DNA of 64,000 nt from Prunus persica (Eukaryota > Streptophyta > Magnoliopsida > Rosales > Rosaceae). A model generated the notes under the pieces. It made no database searches, was not told where the DNA came from, and saw only the letters and a program-made list of their open reading frames with translations. A program made the translations under genes and the position numbers. This document shows, piece after piece, positions 1 to 10,594 of the stretch; the first letter of the stretch is position 1; each line of letters begins with the position of its first letter. The stretch is from the NCBI RefSeq assembly GCF_000346465.2, contig NC_034013.1, positions 16,861,624 through 16,925,623 of the forward strand. The letters run 5' to 3'.

Positions 1-1071
1 ATGTTTGTAGAAAGAGGTAAAAAAAAAAAAAACCATTGAAAAATATTCTTCAGAAGAAGATGAGTAAAAATTAGAGGTGGGAGGAGGAGACGGGAAAGAA
101 ATAAAAGAAGACCAATTGACTAATAGCATTCGCATTCACCAAAGAGTTAAAAAAAACATACATTTGACTGATTTCATTCATGACCATGAGCATAACAATG
201 TTATGTTCTCTTGCCTAGACCCTCCTAAAGGACTGTAAATTTAATATGGGAAGGCACTAGCTTTGCAAGCACCTCCAGAGCATATTCTCTTGCCTTTTGT
301 TCTTCAGCCTTAATCTTTTCAATCTTCTTCTTTCGTTTGATGAAGCGGGATTCTTGTTTCTCAAAGTGGGGACCTTCAACGAATGTCCGTATCTCTGAAA
401 AGACAAGTTTGGGTTCCTTGGGCAAACAACAAGTAGGACATGTAGTTGAGGAGGACGGGATTTCATGAATATTGTTGTTCTTTTGATCTGCAGTTGCAAA
501 GGAGGGAATTGCTTGTGGACTAGTAGTAGAATAAGCAGCTGCTGCTGTATGATCATGATCATGATCCTTGTGGTGAATATCTTTGATCATCTTTTTATTT
601 TGAAGCGTAGCCAATAATTTCTTTGCTCTCTCCAAGCCCATATCATCATCATCAGCAGCAGCAGCAGCATCCGCATCAGTACCTCCAGATCTAATGGCCT
701 GCACCTTTGCATCATTATCATGATCATCATGATCGTCACTGCTTGTCCTGCACGGCTTTCTGTAATTTCTATCTCCTTGGCTACGGCTTCTGTTGTTCCA
801 ATGACACCGATATTCCATCTCTATTCTATTTGAAGACAACGGAGGAGGAGGAGGGTTAACTGTAATTGGCTTGGCCTGGACGTACTTGAGATCGGGAGGG
901 AGTTGGATGTTGCACAATGTAGGAAGTGGCCACACATGACACATATATATATATATATATATATATAGACACGCAACGCAAGCAAGAAACTTGATGGGTT
1001 AGTTCCAAGATTCCCACTTATACTAGGAGAGCTAGTCTCCTAGTCGACTATGGAAAGCCTAAAAACACCAA
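1..1071. repeat. Direct segmental duplication, copy A (partner 3046..4411)
   Basis: The segment is repeated in direct orientation at 3046..4411 with high identity, from the shared start (atgtttgtagaaagaa followed by an A-run) to the shared end (ctagtctcctagtcgact, then a few bases more). Copy A keeps about 220 bp (roughly 604-830) that copy B lacks, and has an (AT)n tract at 943..967. Copy A lacks the solo LTR seen in copy B and so serves as its empty site. The left edge may lie outside the window. Confidence 0.85.
225..944 (-). CDS. Hypothetical protein, charged and His/Asp-rich, 239 aa
   Basis: This is a single-exon open frame from an ATG at 944 to a stop at 225. I do not recognise the family. 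The N-terminal half has a short poly-Pro stretch, Asp-rich runs and an Ala run. The middle has an alternating His-Asp stretch (about residues 126-133). The C-terminus is strongly basic and probably helical (KRKKKIEKIKAEEQ, about residues 204-217) and ends in VPSHIKFTVL. A shortened copy with the same basic C-terminus lies at 3264..3644 inside the direct duplication. Keeping the C-terminal frame in both copies is mild evidence of real coding. It could instead be the last exon of a longer gene whose 5' part is lost. Confidence 0.4.
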   Translation of the reverse strand: MCHVWPLPTLCNIQLPPDLKYVQAKPITVNPPPPPLSSNRIEMEYRCHWNNRSRSQGDRNYRKPCRTSSDDHDDHDNDAKVQAIRSGGTDADAAAAADDDDMGLERAKKLLATLQNKKMIKDIHHKDHDHDHTAAAAYSTTSPQAIPSFATADQKNNNIHEIPSSSTTCPTCCLPKEPKLVFSEIRTFVEGPHFEKQESRFIKRKKKIEKIKAEEQKAREYALEVLAKLVPSHIKFTVL

Positions 1072-1409
1072 CAATAACAAGGGCCGAAGCACAAATAACA
1101 AACTTGACCAACAATAACAAGGTTAGGCCGAAGCCCAATCGATCACCTGCAATCAAACACCAGACAGATACTAGTCCACTTCAAGTCCATTTCTATCAAT
1201 AAAGTTTGTTTGTTTTCCAACAAGAAAAAGAAAAGAAAAGAAAAGAAAATCCATCTTTCTCTTAACAAATGAACCTACATTCGAAAACACTGAACACCTC
1301 TTAGCTAGCTGTACAGTCAAAATACCACAAAGATATGCCTCGTGAATCCAAAACCAATGACATGTACATCACATACAATATATTTGCCAAACAGAGTAAA
1401 CTAGTATTA

Positions 1410-2326
1410 TTAACTAGAGCTAGAGGCATCTGAACTTATAGCAGCAGGCACTATCCGTTTAAGCTCGTGCAAAGCTTGCCGTCTTGCCTCCCCTTCCTCC
1501 ACATCTTCATCACTGTCATCCACTACTTCACCACGAAATAATTGGGCAGAAGTTATCACAACTTCCTTAAGAGAAACAACAGCCTTCATCAAGAACGTGA
1601 CAATTTTGACAGCACCTTTACGACCATGAAAGCCTACAATTTCCACAACCTCCAAATGATGATGGGAGCATGTGTTAGCAGCAGCAGGTTCCTTAAGATT
1701 TACTTCTGGATACATGAATTCTTCAGAATATTTAAATTGCATCTGCACCACGAAGCAAGAAACGTCATTTAAACCAGAACCAAGCACGCATCTCTCAATA
1801 AAAAAGAGTGAACAAATAAAGCAAAAATACTGACCCTTATCACAAGCTTCTGCATGTAAGAACATGCTTCAATGAAACAATTTATTTGTTCAAGAACCAG
1901 ACTATCATCTACTAGCACTTCCAATTCCAAATGTCGGATATTTGGTAATGCAGGAACAGAATACACCTCCCTATCAACCTGAAAGAAGAGAAGCAGAGAG
2001 TAAGGAAGGAACAATTAATTATTAAACGAGCTAGCTACATGTACAAAGCTGAGAACTATATACAATCCAGTATAAATAAATCAAAACTAAAAACAACACA
2101 TCATTTTTAAACGTACCATTCCATTCAAATCTATTCTGAGAGTACGGAGCTGAGAGAGACAGCCTGAAAGTTGTTGAGTGAATATTAGAGCTCTGTGATC
2201 ATCAGTGACCACGCCATCACGCTCAGATATTGCCACCTCAACTAATAATGGGACATTGCTCAACTCCAATTCAACAGGATAACCAGAATAAGAAAATGAA
2301 ACAAGATTTGCTTCAGAAATCCAGAT
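1410..2326 (-). pseudogene. Truncated F-box/FBD gene copy (3' half only, F-box missing)
   Basis: Three exons at about 2326..2117, 1978..1835 and 1742..1410 match the last half of the F-box gene at 10595..12845 in order, phase and splice sites. The middle exon is 144 nt in both copies. Encoded features include VSFSYSG, SGCLSQLRTL and LELEVLVDDS, then the FBD-like end (HHHLEVVEIVGF, ALHELKRIVPAA). The N-terminal F-box and first LRRs are absent because the copy joins directly to a CAS intron at about 2325. The C-terminus reads ISSDASSSS, whereas the intact gene ends IFGCL after an indel. No own promoter is visible; an open frame runs across the CAS junction (2479..2087), so a chimeric product is conceivable but unproven. 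Confidence 0.8.
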
Positions 2327-2389
2327 GTTTAAACTTTTACAGTTATATATACTATTCAAGCAATTCTGTTTCATAATAAAAGCATGTAC

Positions 2390-2850
2390 CTTTGTAAACT
2401 CGGAGGCTAAAAGAGAGAGCAGACCAGATGGGAGGAAGAAGAAGGTATGTGAGGAATAATGCTCCAGCAGTTCCGGCAATCACAATAGGATCTGCTGATG
2501 AGATGGTCTGAATAGTTGGTGAAGCAATGGGCTTTCCCTCTCCAATTACTTTAGTGGTCTGCCCTGCTGCATCCGCTACCGTCTGAGACCAAATTGATCA
2601 TTCAGTCAGTGCAATAAATTTGAGAAAACAGGGTGTTTGTTTAGTACCCAAATCAATAACTTATGATTATCCATTTTCCTATATATCACGGATTTACAAT
2701 CTTACTTTCTCCACATAAAGGTCTATGAAAGTGTTAGGAAGCATGTTCCACTAATAATGAATGAGTGCATTGCATAGTTAACCAACTCCAACTACATTAA
2801 ATTTATCAAAACATTCATTGGCATAGTGAATCTAAAACTACAACATTTCC
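2390..2850 (-). pseudogene. CAS gene fragment (exon 3 plus flanking introns), inverted copy
   Basis: This is the reverse-complement counterpart of about 8090..8541. It contains a full-length copy of CAS exon 3 (2582..2390, 193 nt as in the intact gene) preceded by the intron 2 sequence and followed by 60 bp of intron 3. The exon still encodes the thylakoid transmembrane stretch. Start codon, transit peptide exon and rhodanese-like exons are absent, so it cannot make CAS. It is fused downstream, on the same strand, to the F-box fragment. Confidence 0.85.
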
Positions 2851-3263
2851 AAAAATGGAGAAATTTGAACTTACAAAGAATGGATATTGTAGAACTTTGG
2901 CTCCAATCTAGTTATAGGGAATAGAATGTTTGTGTTCATCTTTAAAATGTTACTGGATCTGGATGGATTTTAATTCAACAGTCTTGGGTCTCCCGTGTTG
3001 GGCTTGTAAAGCTGACTAAAGGGGCTTTCATTAAAGCCCTTTAAATGTTTGTAGAAAGAAGGAAAAAAAAAACCATTGAAAAATATTCTTCAGAAGAAGA
3101 TGAGTAAAAATTAGAGTTGGGAGGAGGAGACGGGAAAGAAATAAAAGAAGACCAATTGACTAATAGCATTCGCATTCACCAAAAAGTTAAAAAAACATAC
3201 ATATGACTGATTTCATTCATGACCATGAGCATAACAATGTTATGTTCTCTTGCCTAGACCCTC

Positions 3264-3644
3264 CTAAAGGACTGTAAATTTAATATGGGAAGGTACTAGC
3301 TTTGCAAGCACCTCCATAGCATATTCTCTTGCCTTTTGTTCTTCAGCCTTAATCTTTTCAATCTTCTTCTTTCGTTTGATGAAGCGGGATTCTTGTTTCT
3401 CAGAGCAGTTGCAGTTAGTATCGGGTCCGTATACCAATGTCCGTATCTCTGTCAATGGACTTGTAGTTGAGGAGGACCGGCTTTGATCAATATTATTATT
3501 ATTTTGATATGCAGTTGCACTTGCACTTGCAGTTACAGAGGAGGCAATTTGGAGTGCAGTTGCTTGTGGACTAGTAGTAGAACAAGCAGCAGCTGCTTCT
3601 GTATGATCATGATCATGATCCTTGTGGGGAATATCTTTGATCAT
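3264..3644 (-). pseudogene. Shortened copy of the His/Asp-rich hypothetical gene, 126 aa frame
   Basis: The frame encodes the same C-terminal part as the 225..944 gene (MIKDI, His-Asp run, then the basic helix ending VPSHIKFTVL). The N-terminal 110 residues are lost with the internal deletion of copy B. An in-frame ATG exists at 3644, so a short protein is possible. Serine/alanine/threonine stretches in the middle differ by several in-frame indels. I treat it as a degenerate paralogue because upstream DNA was replaced by the deletion and then by an LTR. Confidence 0.5.
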
Positions 3645-3685
3645 CTTTTTATTTTGAAGACAACGGAGGAGGAGGAGGGAATTAG

Positions 3686-4263
3686 TGTTGATTATTGCCT
3701 CAAACCAATAGTCAACAATATCGGCAAATTGACAAGTTGCAATGTGAATGCATTAATTGGCTTTTACAATAGTCAAAAGTGATGGCTATTGACAAGTTGC
3801 AATGAGAATGCATTAATTAGCTTTCACAAATGGTGGTAGGCTATTGTTGACTTGCCTAACCTTTGGCTTCTTTGAGAAGCCACTTCCTTTGGCTATAAAT
3901 TGGAAGCAAATGGTTTCATTTGATGAATCCAACCAAGTGTTGAGTAGAAGAGAAAAATAGCAAGAAAGGCATTTTGCCAAAGGGAGAAACAAATTCTCTC
4001 TAGTTGTTCTTTGCTTTGTATCATTGTTTTCTCTTCCTTTGTGAGTGTGTGAGGTTGGGTGTATTTAGGTCTTTGGAAAATTGAGTGGTAAACACTATTG
4101 TATATCCCCATTGATTATAGAGGAATACTCCGTCGTCTCCAAACTGGATGTAGGCAATTGCCGAACCAGTATAAATCTTGTTGTAATTTTCTGTTCAATT
4201 TTTTTTTTCCTGCCAGTAGTTGTTTATTTTTCACTCACAGTTGGTTGACGCTTCCGCACAACA
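3686..4263 (+). mobile_element. Solo LTR (copia-like) with 5-bp target-site duplication ATTAG
   Basis: The element starts TGTTG and ends CAACA (short terminal inverted repeats, TG...CA). It is flanked by ATTAG at 3681..3685 and 4264..4268. A TATA-like box (ctataaat) lies near 3893, as expected for an LTR promoter. No internal domain, primer-binding site or second LTR is present, so it is a solo LTR left by recombination. The paralogous empty site is in copy A (gggagttgg followed by atgttgc, near 900-910). Assignment to Ty1/copia rests on general LTR style only; strand is from the TATA position. Confidence 0.8.
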
Positions 4264-4411
4264 ATTAGATGTTGCTCTATATTGGAAGTGGCCACGCACA
4301 TATATATAGACAAGCAACGCAAGCAAGAAACTTGATGGGTTGGTTCCAAGATTCCCAATTAAACTAGGAGAACCTAGTCTCCTAGTCGACTTTGGAAAAC
4401 CAAAAATACCA

Positions 4412-5181
4412 GAACTAACCCTCATGCGAAAACGCACCCAACAACAAAAAATTATATAAAAAAAAGGTGTTCATTATATATACTAGTCTCTTTGCACGCG
4501 CTTTCGCGCTTGCGAGAGGTTTTTTTAAAAAAAATAAGTAAATTTATTTTAGAATTAAAAAAGATAATGGGTAGTTGTGTTCCATAAAAATAGGATCCAT
4601 TATCTGTTTTTTTTTTAATTTTTTTAAATATGAAAAAATGTGAATTTACCATATTATCCTTATTTAATTAATAATTTGAATTCTTAATGTTTGCATTAAC
4701 CAAGGGCATTTTCTAGTATTTTGAATGTTTCACCATTCTCTGTCTTTTGCTTTATATATATAGATATATATATATATATATATATATTAAAAAATAAAAA
4801 TAAAAAGGCTCAAGGACCCCCAGATTCAGATTTTATTAAAAAAGAGGGCAAAAGAGTAAAACAACATTTAAAACTAAAAAGTAATAATTAAGAATCTGAT
4901 TTCGTGAGAAGTTAGAAAGTAATAATTAATGCCAATTCTAATCCTACTAGGAATTGGAAATAATTCGAATAATCCTACCAGGAATGGGAAAATAATAATA
5001 AAAACCGGAGACAGAAAACCCATTAAATAGCGTTCCCTCGGTCTACAAAAGCACCTCTGCACATCAATATTGCCTCAAATACTCTAAACTCCTATGAGAT
5101 TTTTCCAACTTTGATTGATTCGAATTTCTTTTAGGTTTTAAGAAATTTTATTATTTGCACCGAATACCAATTGCGAAGAAG
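4412..5181. other. AT-rich spacer upstream of the TFB1-like ORF
   Basis: No gene is recognised. The stretch is AT-rich with homopolymer runs and a (TA)n tract at about 4753..4788. A near-repeated 20-bp motif (taatcctac[ta]aggaat[tg]gg) occurs at about 4940 and 4972. The last 100 bp may be the 5' UTR or promoter of the gene starting at 5182. Confidence 0.5.
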
Positions 5182-6546
5182 ATGTGGTGTATGCAACTGG
5201 TGAAGAGTGCTAATTACAAGGCCACAGTGAGAGATCCTGGGACTCTTGGGGTTTTAACTATGACGGAGAACAAGTTTGTGTTCAGGCCAAACGCGTCAAC
5301 AGCGAAACGAGCGCTCGATGTGGACTTCAGACAAATTACAGGTCTAAAAAACACTAAGGAGGGAGGAGATAGATCACCTTGGCTTCATCTCAGTGAAAAG
5401 GACAAAACTTACATCTTTGAGTTTGCAAGTTTTCGTGATCTTCATCTATGCCGAGAGTTTGTAGCCAATGCCGTTGCTAAGCGTGGAGAAGCTGCAAAAC
5501 CTACTTCTTCTGATGAACAAATCAGTAGAGCAGAAATAATGCACCGTATGAAGCTATTACAAGAAAACAGTGAATTGCAGAAACTTCATATGCAGTATGT
5601 AATGCGTGGTGTCTTAACAGAAGCTGAATTCTGGGAAGCTAGGAAGAAGTTTGGTGATGTAGATAGCCGTCCAAAGCCCAAGCAAAGGGCTGGTTTCAGA
5701 AGCTCAATGATAATGGACACCAAACCCATGACGGATGGTCGAACGAACAAGGTTACTTTCAGTTTGACTGCAGATATTAAGTATCAGATCTTTGCCCTGA
5801 AACCAGCTGTTCATCAGGCATTTCTTGCTCTGGTTCCCAGTAAGACGACGGAGAAAGACTTCTGGACAAAGTATTTCAGAGCTGAATACCTCCAAAGCAC
5901 AGGGAATGCTGCTGCAGTTGAAGCAGAAGCCGCCGATGATGAGGAATTGGCAATGCTTTTGGAGGAGGATGAGGTATTGGCGAGGGAAGCTCGTCGAAAG
6001 CTTCGACGGGTCGATCCAACTTTGGACATGGAAGCTGACCAAGGAGACGATTATACGCACCTTCCAGATCATGGGATAATATTCTTTCGGGATGTGGTTT
6101 ACAAGAGGAGGAGAACTTTATCACAAGACCTTAACCGGCAAGGCGCTGTTGTTCTTCAAGGAAGAAGCATCGTTGAAGTTGATTTAGAAGATACGTCAAG
6201 TGTTGCAGAGGCGTTTAATATAATGCGGTCAAGAGAGGAGGAGGCTGATAAGAGTGGTGTGCAGGAGAGATTTGGTAGGATTGCTCGGACGACTGAGATG
6301 GAGGATGTTCAAGAACCTCACCATCTTCCTGTTGCTCAATTATTATGTATGAAGGATCCTCGAGACTACTTTGACACGCAACAAGCTAATAATAATGCAG
6401 TTAAAACTGAGGAAGCATATGGCTCCTTGAGGAAGTCTATATCTAAAATCAAGAGCATTGGATTGGGAAATTCCACAGTTGCACCAGAAATTGCTCTTGC
6501 GGTTTTTAATGGACTTCCGGCACCACCAACACCATGTCAGTGTTAA
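5182..6546 (+). CDS. TFB1: TFIIH subunit p62/TFB1-like, intronless and C-terminally short (454 aa)
   Basis: TFB1/p62 is a core subunit of TFIIH, acting in the nucleus in RNA polymerase II initiation and nucleotide-excision repair. The frame starts at the ATG at 5182 ([13 protein letters not shown]); upstream in-frame codons have no ATG. Residues 1-105 match the N-terminal PH-like domain ([20 protein letters not shown]). BSD-type segments follow near 110-160 ([15 protein letters not shown]) and 195-235 ([23 protein letters not shown]), then an acidic stretch and the conserved DHGIIFFRD region. Plant TFB1 is normally about 590 aa from a many-exon gene. This copy has no intron and stops about 130 residues early (PAPPTPCQC), losing the C-terminal helices. 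It is best read as a retrocopy with an intact frame; expression is unknown. Confidence 0.85.
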   Translation: MWCMQLVKSANYKATVRDPGTLGVLTMTENKFVFRPNASTAKRALDVDFRQITGLKNTKEGGDRSPWLHLSEKDKTYIFEFASFRDLHLCREFVANAVAKRGEAAKPTSSDEQISRAEIMHRMKLLQENSELQKLHMQYVMRGVLTEAEFWEARKKFGDVDSRPKPKQRAGFRSSMIMDTKPMTDGRTNKVTFSLTADIKYQIFALKPAVHQAFLALVPSKTTEKDFWTKYFRAEYLQSTGNAAAVEAEAADDEELAMLLEEDEVLAREARRKLRRVDPTLDMEADQGDDYTHLPDHGIIFFRDVVYKRRRTLSQDLNRQGAVVLQGRSIVEVDLEDTSSVAEAFNIMRSREEEADKSGVQERFGRIARTTEMEDVQEPHHLPVAQLLCMKDPRDYFDTQQANNNAVKTEEAYGSLRKSISKIKSIGLGNSTVAPEIALAVFNGLPAPPTPCQC

Positions 6547-7248
6547 TTACCCTACTCTCCTCATGCATGGAGAACAGAATTCTGTATCTTGAAAAGAAGA
6601 AAGAAGCTGAAAAGCTAAAAGTCAAAACAATATATCTAACCCATAGATTACAATATGGTTGAGGAATATTCTGAATGCTTGTAACAAAAATGCTAATGGC
6701 AAAAGCACTATCAATTTAGTCCAGTTGCGTTGAATGACTAGTGGGGCTTGTCGTTATATGGTTAGTCTTTCTCTGTTATCCTACTGAGCTGAATGTGTAA
6801 TCACAAGCTTATATATATTTCCTATACTTTATTCTCAAATATGTATCTTTCTTATCTGTTTTGACTAATTAATAAAGTTTAGAGTAGGGTCAAAATGCAA
6901 ACAAATGAAGCACTATCATATTAGTTGGTATCTCAAATTTGGTGTAGTGAGTTGGTATTCAGTAGTATTATTGCACAATGTATCATTAAGTTCATCAGCA
7001 CTACTGGTTGGTGGAGTGGTCACAGTGGATTGCTTGGTGTGTGTGGGTCTTTTACTTAATTAATTAGAATGAATGCCACATAGGACATCACAAGCCAATC
7101 ATAGAAGGCCATTTTATCGTTGGCCAAAAACTTCCCTTATCTTGGCCACTGATTTCCCATCACAAAAAATCCTTCTGATCCATGAACCGAAAAACAGTAA
7201 AAAAAAACACTCGACTCCTGCCACTGACACAGTGAGAGAGTGGCAAAG
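6547..7248. other. Spacer: TFB1-like 3' flank and CAS promoter
   Basis: No coding region is supported. The first part is the 3' flank of the TFB1-like frame; I saw no poly(A) tract right after the stop that would mark a retrocopy end. The second part is the CAS promoter and 5' UTR. Short ORFs here and across CAS exon 1 (7073-7462) are out-of-frame shadows. Confidence 0.5.
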
Positions 7249-9614
7249 ATGGCACTGGAGATGGCCATCAGGGCTTCAGCTACCCCAAGACCTTCCCTGC
7301 CTCCTTCTCCTTCTCCTTCGCTATCAGCCACAACCAAATGTTCTCTCAAACCCAAATTCAGACCCACCTCTGTATCACTGCCAACATCAACCATCTCTCT
7401 CTGCGCCCTCTTCACCTCTCCCTTTGAAGCCCAGGCTTTTAGCCTCTCCAAAGATCAGATAGTCTCTTCCCTTACTGAAGTAAATACATTTCATCTTGAC
7501 AATTTGAAATTGCAGCCATACAATGGTTCTTCTGTAGTTGTTTTATTTGATTTGGGTTGGCACCAATTCCTTAAAGCTGCCACTGCTTTTTTATTTTATG
7601 CTTGAATTGGTAGGTGGAGCAGACAATTGATCAGGTTCAGCAAGCGGGTTCGACTGTTTTTGAAGGAACAGAGCGGGTTCTTGAAGCTATTTTAAATGCA
7701 GTAAAGCCCGGCATTGATGTGGCATTGCCGATTGCGAAACAGGCTGGAGAGCAGGCCCTGAAGATTGCCTCTCCTACAATTTCCGAGGTTTCAAAGAAAG
7801 CCCAAGAAGCAATACAAAGCTCAGGCTTTGATACGCAGCCTGTTCTGGGTGCTGCAAAGGTATTTACTTTGCTCCAATTTCCGCTTAAATAGGTGCGCAG
7901 TGTTCTTTAGCTAGGCACTCTTTGGCTGCAATGAAGTGAAATCAAGCCCCATAACTCGTGCAATTGGAAGGAACTTGTTAATGTTGTGGAGAATCTGTCT
8001 TTAGTAGTTAGTTTGGTTTGAATTGGGGTTCCATTTCAACAACATGACTGCATTTTAGAATATTAGTAAGGAATGCAATGTAGTTGGAATGTAGTAGTTT
8101 TAGATTCACTACGTCAGTGAATGTATTGATAAATTTAATGTAGTTGGAATTGGTTCACTATGCAATGCACTCATTCATTATTAGTGGAACATGCTTCCTA
8201 ACACTTTCATAGACCTTTATGTGGAGAAAGTAAGATTGTAAATCCATGATTTATAGGAAAATGGATAATCATAAGCTATAGATTTGGGTACTAGACACCC
8301 TTTTTTCTCAAATTTAATGCACTGACTGAATGATCAATTTGGTCTCAGACGGTAGCGGATGCAGCAGGGCAGACCACTAAAGTAATTGAAGAGGCAAAGC
8401 CCATTGCTTCATCAACTATTCAGACCATCTCATCAGCAGATCCTATTGTGATTGCCGGAACTGCTGGAGCATTATTCCTCACATACCTTCTTCTTCCTCC
8501 CATCTGGTCTGCTCTCTCTTTTAGTCTCCGAGGTTACAAAGGTACATGCTTTTATTATGAAATAGAATTGCTTCATGTCTGTAAAAGTTTAAACATATTT
8601 GAAACAAGAATAAACAATGACGTCTGCTGCTTGAATATAACCGCATTTATGCTTATGCACCGTATTGACCAATTTGGAATTCAAGTAATTAATGTTTAGA
8701 AGATATGGTGGGTTGAAGATTGCATATTTTGTGATCGGTCTCCACATTTTATGATTTACTCATCTCATATGATACTAAATGCATGCAATCCAAGTGAATC
8801 TGCAATGCTGCATTAAGGATGGAATGGACTAATGTGCTATGGCTTTGTTGTACTAACTCCAGGTTCGCTTACCCCTGCTCAAACCCTTGATCTCATATCG
8901 ACAAAGAATTACCTTCTGATCGATATTCGACCAGAGAAGGACAAGGACAAGGCAGGCATTCCCCGCCTACCATCTAGCGCCAAAAGCAAAATGATTGCTA
9001 TTCCGTGAGTAATTTGGCGAGCCTCCTCAACCCTTTAGTTTGTACCCTTTCTGCATCTTCTTAACTATGAATGGTTGCCTCGAATTTTTCAGTTTAGAAG
9101 AACTACCAAACAAATTGCGAGGTCTTGTCAGAAATGCGAAGAAAGTAGAGGCTGAGATAGCAGCTTTGAAGATTTCTTTTCTCAAGAAAGTTAACAAGGG
9201 CTCCAACATTGTGATCTTGGACTCGTGGGTTCTTTCATAACCCACTTTCATTATTTACTACCTGATTTGGTTTTGCTCTTTGATCAAGTCATGACATTAT
9301 TTTGTTCTTGTTTTTTGTTTCATTATTTTGTTCTTGTTTTTTGTTTCATGCACAACGATAGGTACTCGGATTCAGGCAAAATAGTTGCAAGAGCACTAAC
9401 TAGTCTAGGCTTTAAGAAGTGCTGGACTGTAGCAGATGGGTTCTCTGGAAGCAAGGGATGGTTACAAAGTCGTTTAGGGGCGGATTCGTACAATTTATCT
9501 TTTGCTGAGGTGCTTTCACCATCAAGAGTCATCCCAGCAGCGGTTAGACGTTTTGGTACCAGTAGCAGCACAGCAGCTCAGTCTGGTCGAAAGCTTCTTC
9601 CTGGCTCCGACTAA
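7249..9614 (+). CDS. CAS: Calcium-sensing receptor CAS, chloroplast thylakoid (398 aa, 6 exons)
   Basis: CAS is a plant thylakoid-membrane phosphoprotein needed for calcium-dependent stomatal closure and high-light acclimation signalling. Exons: 7249..7479, 7614..7859, 8349..8541, 8863..9004, 9093..9224, 9362..9614; phases join without a break to 398 residues (Arabidopsis CAS is about 387). Residues 1-60 are a Ser/Pro/Thr-rich transit peptide with VSLPTSTISL and a lumen-type AQAFSLSKDQIVSSL. Residues 78-190 are repeated amphipathic helices. One transmembrane segment lies at about 192-216 (AGALFLTYLLLPPIW). A rhodanese-like domain follows (LDLISTKNYLLIDIRPEKDK; NKGSNIVILDS; DGFSGSKGWLQSRLG), which lacks the usual active-site Cys loop in this family. 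The C-terminus is VIPAAVRRFGTSS...LPGSD. The ATG at 7249 is the first in frame. A partial inverted copy lies at 2390..2850. Confidence 0.95.
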
Positions 9615-10594
9615 TAAACTAGTTTATAAATTTGTTTTCTTTTTTGAACATATGTTTGCTTGGAAAATGCTCCGTCTCTTAATGTGCATACTTGATTTTA
9701 GAGGAGGGTCCCCTTGAATTGAATCATTTCTCGTGTGATTCTTTGATCGATGTTAGTTTGTCTATTTTGTAACTCATTTCTTGCCTGTCTTTATATTCCA
9801 ATATTTATATGCAAACGAATGCCCTCGTCTCATCTCTCATGCTTAGAGTTAGAGGCTACGCAAAGATATGCCAGCTAAGACGACTTTAAGGGTGTGATTG
9901 TGCCTCACTTCTTTCCATTAGGGTTTCCTAGAAGAAAAGCTGTCAAAAAAATTCCAAAAAGAACAGCTGTGAAACAGAATTCACTTGTGGCGGTAAATTG
10001 GAAACCCAGAATGAACCTTGAATTCTTAAATTAAATGGAATTCAACTTTATACTGGGGATCTAAAAGATAACTCAAAAATAATAATATCATGAGAGAAAA
10101 ACAATAATACGCCGTGGCTCCGTTTAATTAGTTTTTTTTTTTGGGGGGTGGGGGTGGTGGTGGTGGTGGTTGGGGGTGTGAAAATCCGTTTAATTAGTTG
10201 ATAAACTTAGTTATAATTAAAAATTCTATAAAGGCAACCTCCAACTTTTCAGGCTGAGTGAGAAAGGGTATTTAGGTAATTAAATAGAAAACTTAAAGGA
10301 AAAGTGACTTTTGAAATCTCTCTCTGGCGGTTCAGTTCAGCTTCTACCAAGCACGCCCAAACTCTCTGCTCTGCTCTGCTCTGTAGAAGCAACAAACACA
10401 AACTCACTCGCGAATCAACATTACACGACCCAAACCAACACAACTCGCTAATCTACAAAACACCCAAATTCTCTCTCTTAACTTTCTCGAGAAGCTTCCA
10501 AGTTCCAATTTCCAACCCCAACCCTCCATCTTTCTGTCGCTTGCCATTCAAGAAATCGAAGAAACCCCACTAGCTCTGATTGCAAGAGACATTT
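9615..10594. other. Spacer: CAS 3' UTR and F-box promoter, with a G-rich tract
   Basis: No gene is seen. A T-run followed by a G-rich tract (about 10141-10177, ggggggtgggggtggtggtgg-type) could form a G-quadruplex on the plus strand. CT-rich 5' UTR-like sequence precedes the ATG at 10595. Confidence 0.5.

Larger units (their letters stand above)
1120..2850. repeat. Inverted, internally deleted duplication of the CAS/F-box locus
   Basis: The left part (about 1120-2325) matches the reverse complement of about 12010-13140, including the F-box 3' UTR and downstream DNA. The right part (about 2325-2850) matches the reverse complement of about 8090-8600. About 3.4 kb (CAS exons 4-6 and the F-box 5' half) is missing at the junction. 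The breakpoint is at about 2324-2327, where CAS intron 3 sequence abuts F-box coding sequence. Confidence 0.85.
3046..4411. repeat. Direct segmental duplication, copy B (partner 1..1071)
   Basis: Copy B matches copy A from its first base to the gtctcctagtcgact end. It has an internal deletion of about 220 bp near 3655 relative to copy A. It also carries a 578-bp solo LTR with target-site duplication (3681..4268), absent from copy A. The order of events is therefore duplication first, LTR insertion later. Confidence 0.85.

Noticed and set aside
3893..4111. Minus-strand ORF inside the solo LTR
   Set aside because: LTRs do not code; the frame has no similarity to retrotransposon proteins.
5155..5181. 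Upstream extension of the TFB1-like frame from a TTG codon
   Set aside because: There is no ATG before 5182; a plant nuclear gene would use the ATG at 5182 (or 5191).
5704..6124. Antisense and out-of-frame ORFs within the TFB1-like copy
   Set aside because: They are shadows of the strong sense frame and have no recognisable protein features.
7073..7462. Two ORFs overlapping CAS exon 1 on both strands
   Set aside because: Proline/serine-rich composition is explained by the CAS transit-peptide sequence read in other frames.
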